A stretch of DNA of 6,637 bases from JBBPYA01 sp038200385 (GTDB lineage Bacteria; Actinomycetota; Actinomycetes; Mycobacteriales; Geodermatophilaceae). Every line of letters starts with the position of its first letter. Positions within the stretch are counted from its first letter, which is position 1. Shown here one piece after another: positions 5,310-6,637 of this stretch. Where the stretch lies: assembly GCA_038200385.1 (NCBI GenBank), contig JBBPYA010000177.1:1-6637 (forward strand). The letters run 5' to 3'. The notes beneath the pieces were generated by a model, which was given only the letters and a program-made list of their open reading frames with translations, did not search any database and was not told the DNA's origin. Position numbers and translations under genes: made by a program.

Positions 5310-6136
5310 TGGCGCGTCAACCGGGCGGACCGCCGGCCCGACCGGTCCAGCAGCGGTTGCGGCTGCGGTATGCCAAGCGGGGCCGGTTGCGGTTCACCTC
5401 GCACCGGGACTTCGCCCGCGCCTTCGAGCGGGCGCTGCGCCGGGCCGGCATCCCGATGGCCTACTCCGCCGGCTTCCATCCGCACCCCAAGATCTCCTAT
5501 CTCGGAGCTGCCCCGACCGGGGTCGCCAGCGAGGCGGAGTACCTCGAGATCGGGCTGGCCGATCGTCGCGAGCCCGAACAGGTACGGACCGCGCTGGACG
5601 CCTGCCTGCCTGCGGGCCTGGATCTGGTGGAGTGCGTCGAGGCGGCCGGCGGATCGCTGGCCGAGCGGATCGACGCCAGCCGGTGGCAGGTCGAGCTGAC
5701 CGGACTGGACCCGGCGGACGTGATGGCCGCGCTCGACCGGCTGATGGCCGAGGAGCACGTCCTCGTCCAGCGGCTGACCAAGGACGGCCGGCGCGACATC
5801 GACGCCCGCTCGGCCGTCGTGTCGGCCACCCTGATCCCCGACCGGCGCTCCTCCGCCGAGCCGCGGGGTTCCGGTGCCGACCTTGATCGAGACGGTTGTG
5901 CCATACTCGACTTGGTTGTTCGGCAGCTCACGCCCGCCGTTCGACCGGACGACGTGATTGCCGCCCTGGCCACCGTCGCCGACCTCGTCCCTCCAGTGCC
6001 CGTACGGGCCACCCGGATGGCACAGGGTCGGCTGGACGAGTCGGGACAGCTCACCGACCCGCTCGCGCCCGATCGCGTGGGTCCCCTCGCTGCCAGGGAG
6101 GGTGCGCCCAGCACGCTCGACGGGGCGCAGCGCTAG
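5309..6136 (+). CDS. TIGR03936 / DUF2344 radical-SAM-associated protein
   Basis: A 275-residue cytosolic protein of the family found beside, or fused to, TIGR03960 radical SAM proteins. The N-terminal signature is clear: LRLRYAKRGRLRFTSHRDFARAFERALRRAGIPMAYSAGFHPHPKISYL at about 17-65 (shown in part), then GVASEAEYLEIGL at 71-83. Residues 108-175 hold the second alpha/beta half. From about 180 the chain becomes low in conservation, and the last 40 residues (DESGQLTDPLAPDR...) look disordered. No catalytic motif is evident; its basic, aromatic first half and neighbours suggest a substrate- or RNA-presenting partner for the radical SAM enzyme, which is inference. Codon use changes sharply around residues 190-217, with ATA at Ile199 and several TTG, GTT and CGA codons. 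It is translationally linked to the GNAT gene. Confidence 0.9.
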   Translation: MARQPGGPPARPVQQRLRLRYAKRGRLRFTSHRDFARAFERALRRAGIPMAYSAGFHPHPKISYLGAAPTGVASEAEYLEIGLADRREPEQVRTALDACLPAGLDLVECVEAAGGSLAERIDASRWQVELTGLDPADVMAALDRLMAEEHVLVQRLTKDGRRDIDARSAVVSATLIPDRRSSAEPRGSGADLDRDGCAILDLVVRQLTPAVRPDDVIAALATVADLVPPVPVRATRMAQGRLDESGQLTDPLAPDRVGPLAAREGAPSTLDGAQR

Positions 6137-6245
6137 GCCGTCGTTGGCGCCACCGCCACACACGGCCGCTCCGGCGTCCGCGGACGGCGTACCCAGACTT
6201 TCGTGGGACGTGGGGATCCGTGCTTCGTGCGCGGCCTGCTCCTGC

Positions 6246-6300
6246 CGACCTTGCGCCGGCCACGCGGACGCCTCGCAGTGCGAGGCCCCGGGGCCGGTCG
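6246..6300 (+). promoter_or_regulatory. Candidate structured mRNA leader upstream of rne
   Basis: The 176-base gap 6137-6312 has no supported gene. Its 3' third can fold well: GCCTCGC (6270-6276) pairs exactly with GCGAGGC (6280-6286) around AGT, and this hairpin is enclosed by CCGGCC (6256-6261) with GGCCGG (6292-6297). CGACC (6246-6250) can alternatively pair with GGTCG (6296-6300), and GGCCCCGGGGCC (6284-6295) is itself a palindrome, so competing folds exist. The element ends 12 bases before the ATG and just before the GGAG. RNase E controls its own message through its leader in E. coli; a similar role here is an analogy, and random pairing in GC-rich DNA is a real alternative. Confidence 0.35.
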
Positions 6301-6304
6301 AAAC

Positions 6305-6308
6305 GGAG
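6305..6308 (+). promoter_or_regulatory. Ribosome-binding site of the rne-like gene
   Basis: GGAG sits four bases before the ATG at 6313, a slightly short but workable spacing, and supports this start. Confidence 0.5.
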
Positions 6309-6312
6309 ACCG

Positions 6313-6637
6313 ATGCTCGACACCGAGCAGACCACCGATCCCGCTGCCGCCGACTCGGTGCAGCCGAGCGGATCGCAATCCACTCCCGACCAGGACAGTG
6401 CCGGCCAGCCGACGGTTGAGGCCAGCCAGCGGACCCGGCCTGGCACCAAGGCCACGAAGGCCACGAAGGCTACGAAGGCCACGAAGGCTACGAAGGCCAC
6501 GAAGGCCACGAAGGCCACGAAGGCGAGCGAAGCTACCCAAACCCCTATGGCCACCACGGCTACAAAGGCAGCCGCCGCACCCAACGGCGCCGAGTCGACG
6601 TCGGCCTCCGGGTCGGGGGATGCCGGGGCGGCCGCCG
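6313..6637 (+). CDS. rne: Ribonuclease E/G family protein, N-terminal disordered part only (partial)
   Basis: The open frame runs off the window after 108 codons. It starts MLDTEQTTDPAAADS, resembling the MLD/E-Thr/Glu-rich openings I associate with actinobacterial RNase E, and stays low-complexity: an acidic, Ser/Gln-rich part (1-40), nine Thr-Lys-Ala repeats (45-71), then an Ala/Thr/Ser-rich stretch. No catalytic or S1 domain has been reached, so the identification rests mainly on gene order: ndk nearby and TIGR03960/TIGR03936 directly upstream, partners that are commonly followed by rne/rng. RNase E/G is the main single-strand endoribonuclease of RNA decay and rRNA/tRNA maturation; actinobacterial forms carry long disordered arms on both sides of the catalytic core. 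The start has a GGAG. A different Lys/Ala-rich protein cannot be excluded from these residues alone. Confidence 0.7.
   Translation, partial: MLDTEQTTDPAAADSVQPSGSQSTPDQDSAGQPTVEASQRTRPGTKATKATKATKATKATKATKATKATKASEATQTPMATTATKAAAAPNGAESTSASGSGDAGAAA
6445..6525 (+). repeat. Nine tandem 9-base repeats encoding Thr-Lys-Ala
   Basis: The unit is ACGAAGGCC. Nine uninterrupted copies span 6445-6525 and vary only at codon-third positions: the first has ACC for Thr, copies three and five end GCT, the last ends GCG. They encode residues 45-71 of the rne-like protein, adding nine lysines. The near-identity of the DNA, not only the protein, points to recent slippage expansion. A degenerate trailing copy (Thr-Lys-Ala followed by Ala) occurs shortly after. 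Confidence 0.95.

Noticed and set aside
6175..6186. Palindrome CGTCCGCGGACG in the gap before rne
   Set aside because: A 12-base GC-only palindrome is likely by chance here, and no promoter element could be tied to it.
6445..6525. CRISPR-like array
   Set aside because: The 9-base units are contiguous with no spacers and remain in frame as Thr-Lys-Ala codons.
6051..6584. Antisense frame with repeated Val-Ala-Phe, looking like a membrane segment
   Set aside because: It is the reverse reading of the Thr-Lys-Ala repeat; the hydrophobic repeats are a by-product of the 9-base unit.

Overview
The window is very GC-rich and its genes are packed with 1- and 4-base stop/start overlaps and strong G/C third-position preference. 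Candidate leaderless or near-leaderless starts have TANNNT-type -10 boxes just upstream. The gene set (ndk tail, a B12-binding-type radical SAM protein, its small partner protein, and an RNase E/G start with a long disordered leader) points to the chromosome of an Actinomycetota bacterium. I cannot name the genus. All supported genes are on the + strand; the long antisense reading frames are shadows expected at this GC content.

Layout. Bases 1-63 are the last 20 codons of nucleoside diphosphate kinase (ndk), starting at the catalytic-histidine motif HGSD. The 230-base gap 64-293 is rich in structure: about five copies of a 17-base tandem repeat beginning over the ndk stop, a perfect 19-bp inverted repeat with almost no loop (probable transcription end), a 21-base perfect palindrome, and a -10-like box six bases before a GTG start. 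Bases 294-2913 form a three-gene ABC exporter operon: a NodI/DrrA-type ATPase and two related ABC-2 (NodJ-like) permeases. A 25-base inverted repeat (2922-2946) separates this from the next unit.

Bases 2959-6136 form a tightly overlapping three-gene unit: a radical SAM protein with an N-terminal cobalamin-binding-like region (TIGR03960 type), a GNAT acetyltransferase, and the radical-SAM-associated protein (TIGR03936/DUF2344 type). A 176-base spacer with possible RNA structure then leads to the start of a gene read as RNase E/G (rne), whose first 108 codons are in the window. They are low-complexity and carry nine tandem Thr-Lys-Ala repeats.

How it fits together. The radical SAM protein, its partner and RNase E/G form a recurrent genomic neighbourhood whose biochemistry is, to my knowledge, not established. 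An RNA-related role is a reasonable guess from context only. The exporter is probably a separate transcription unit of unknown substrate. The points most worth following are the radical SAM-GNAT-partner translational coupling, the Cys4 cluster at the radical SAM C-terminus, the candidate structured leader before rne, the Thr-Lys-Ala repeat, and the repeat/palindrome cluster after ndk.
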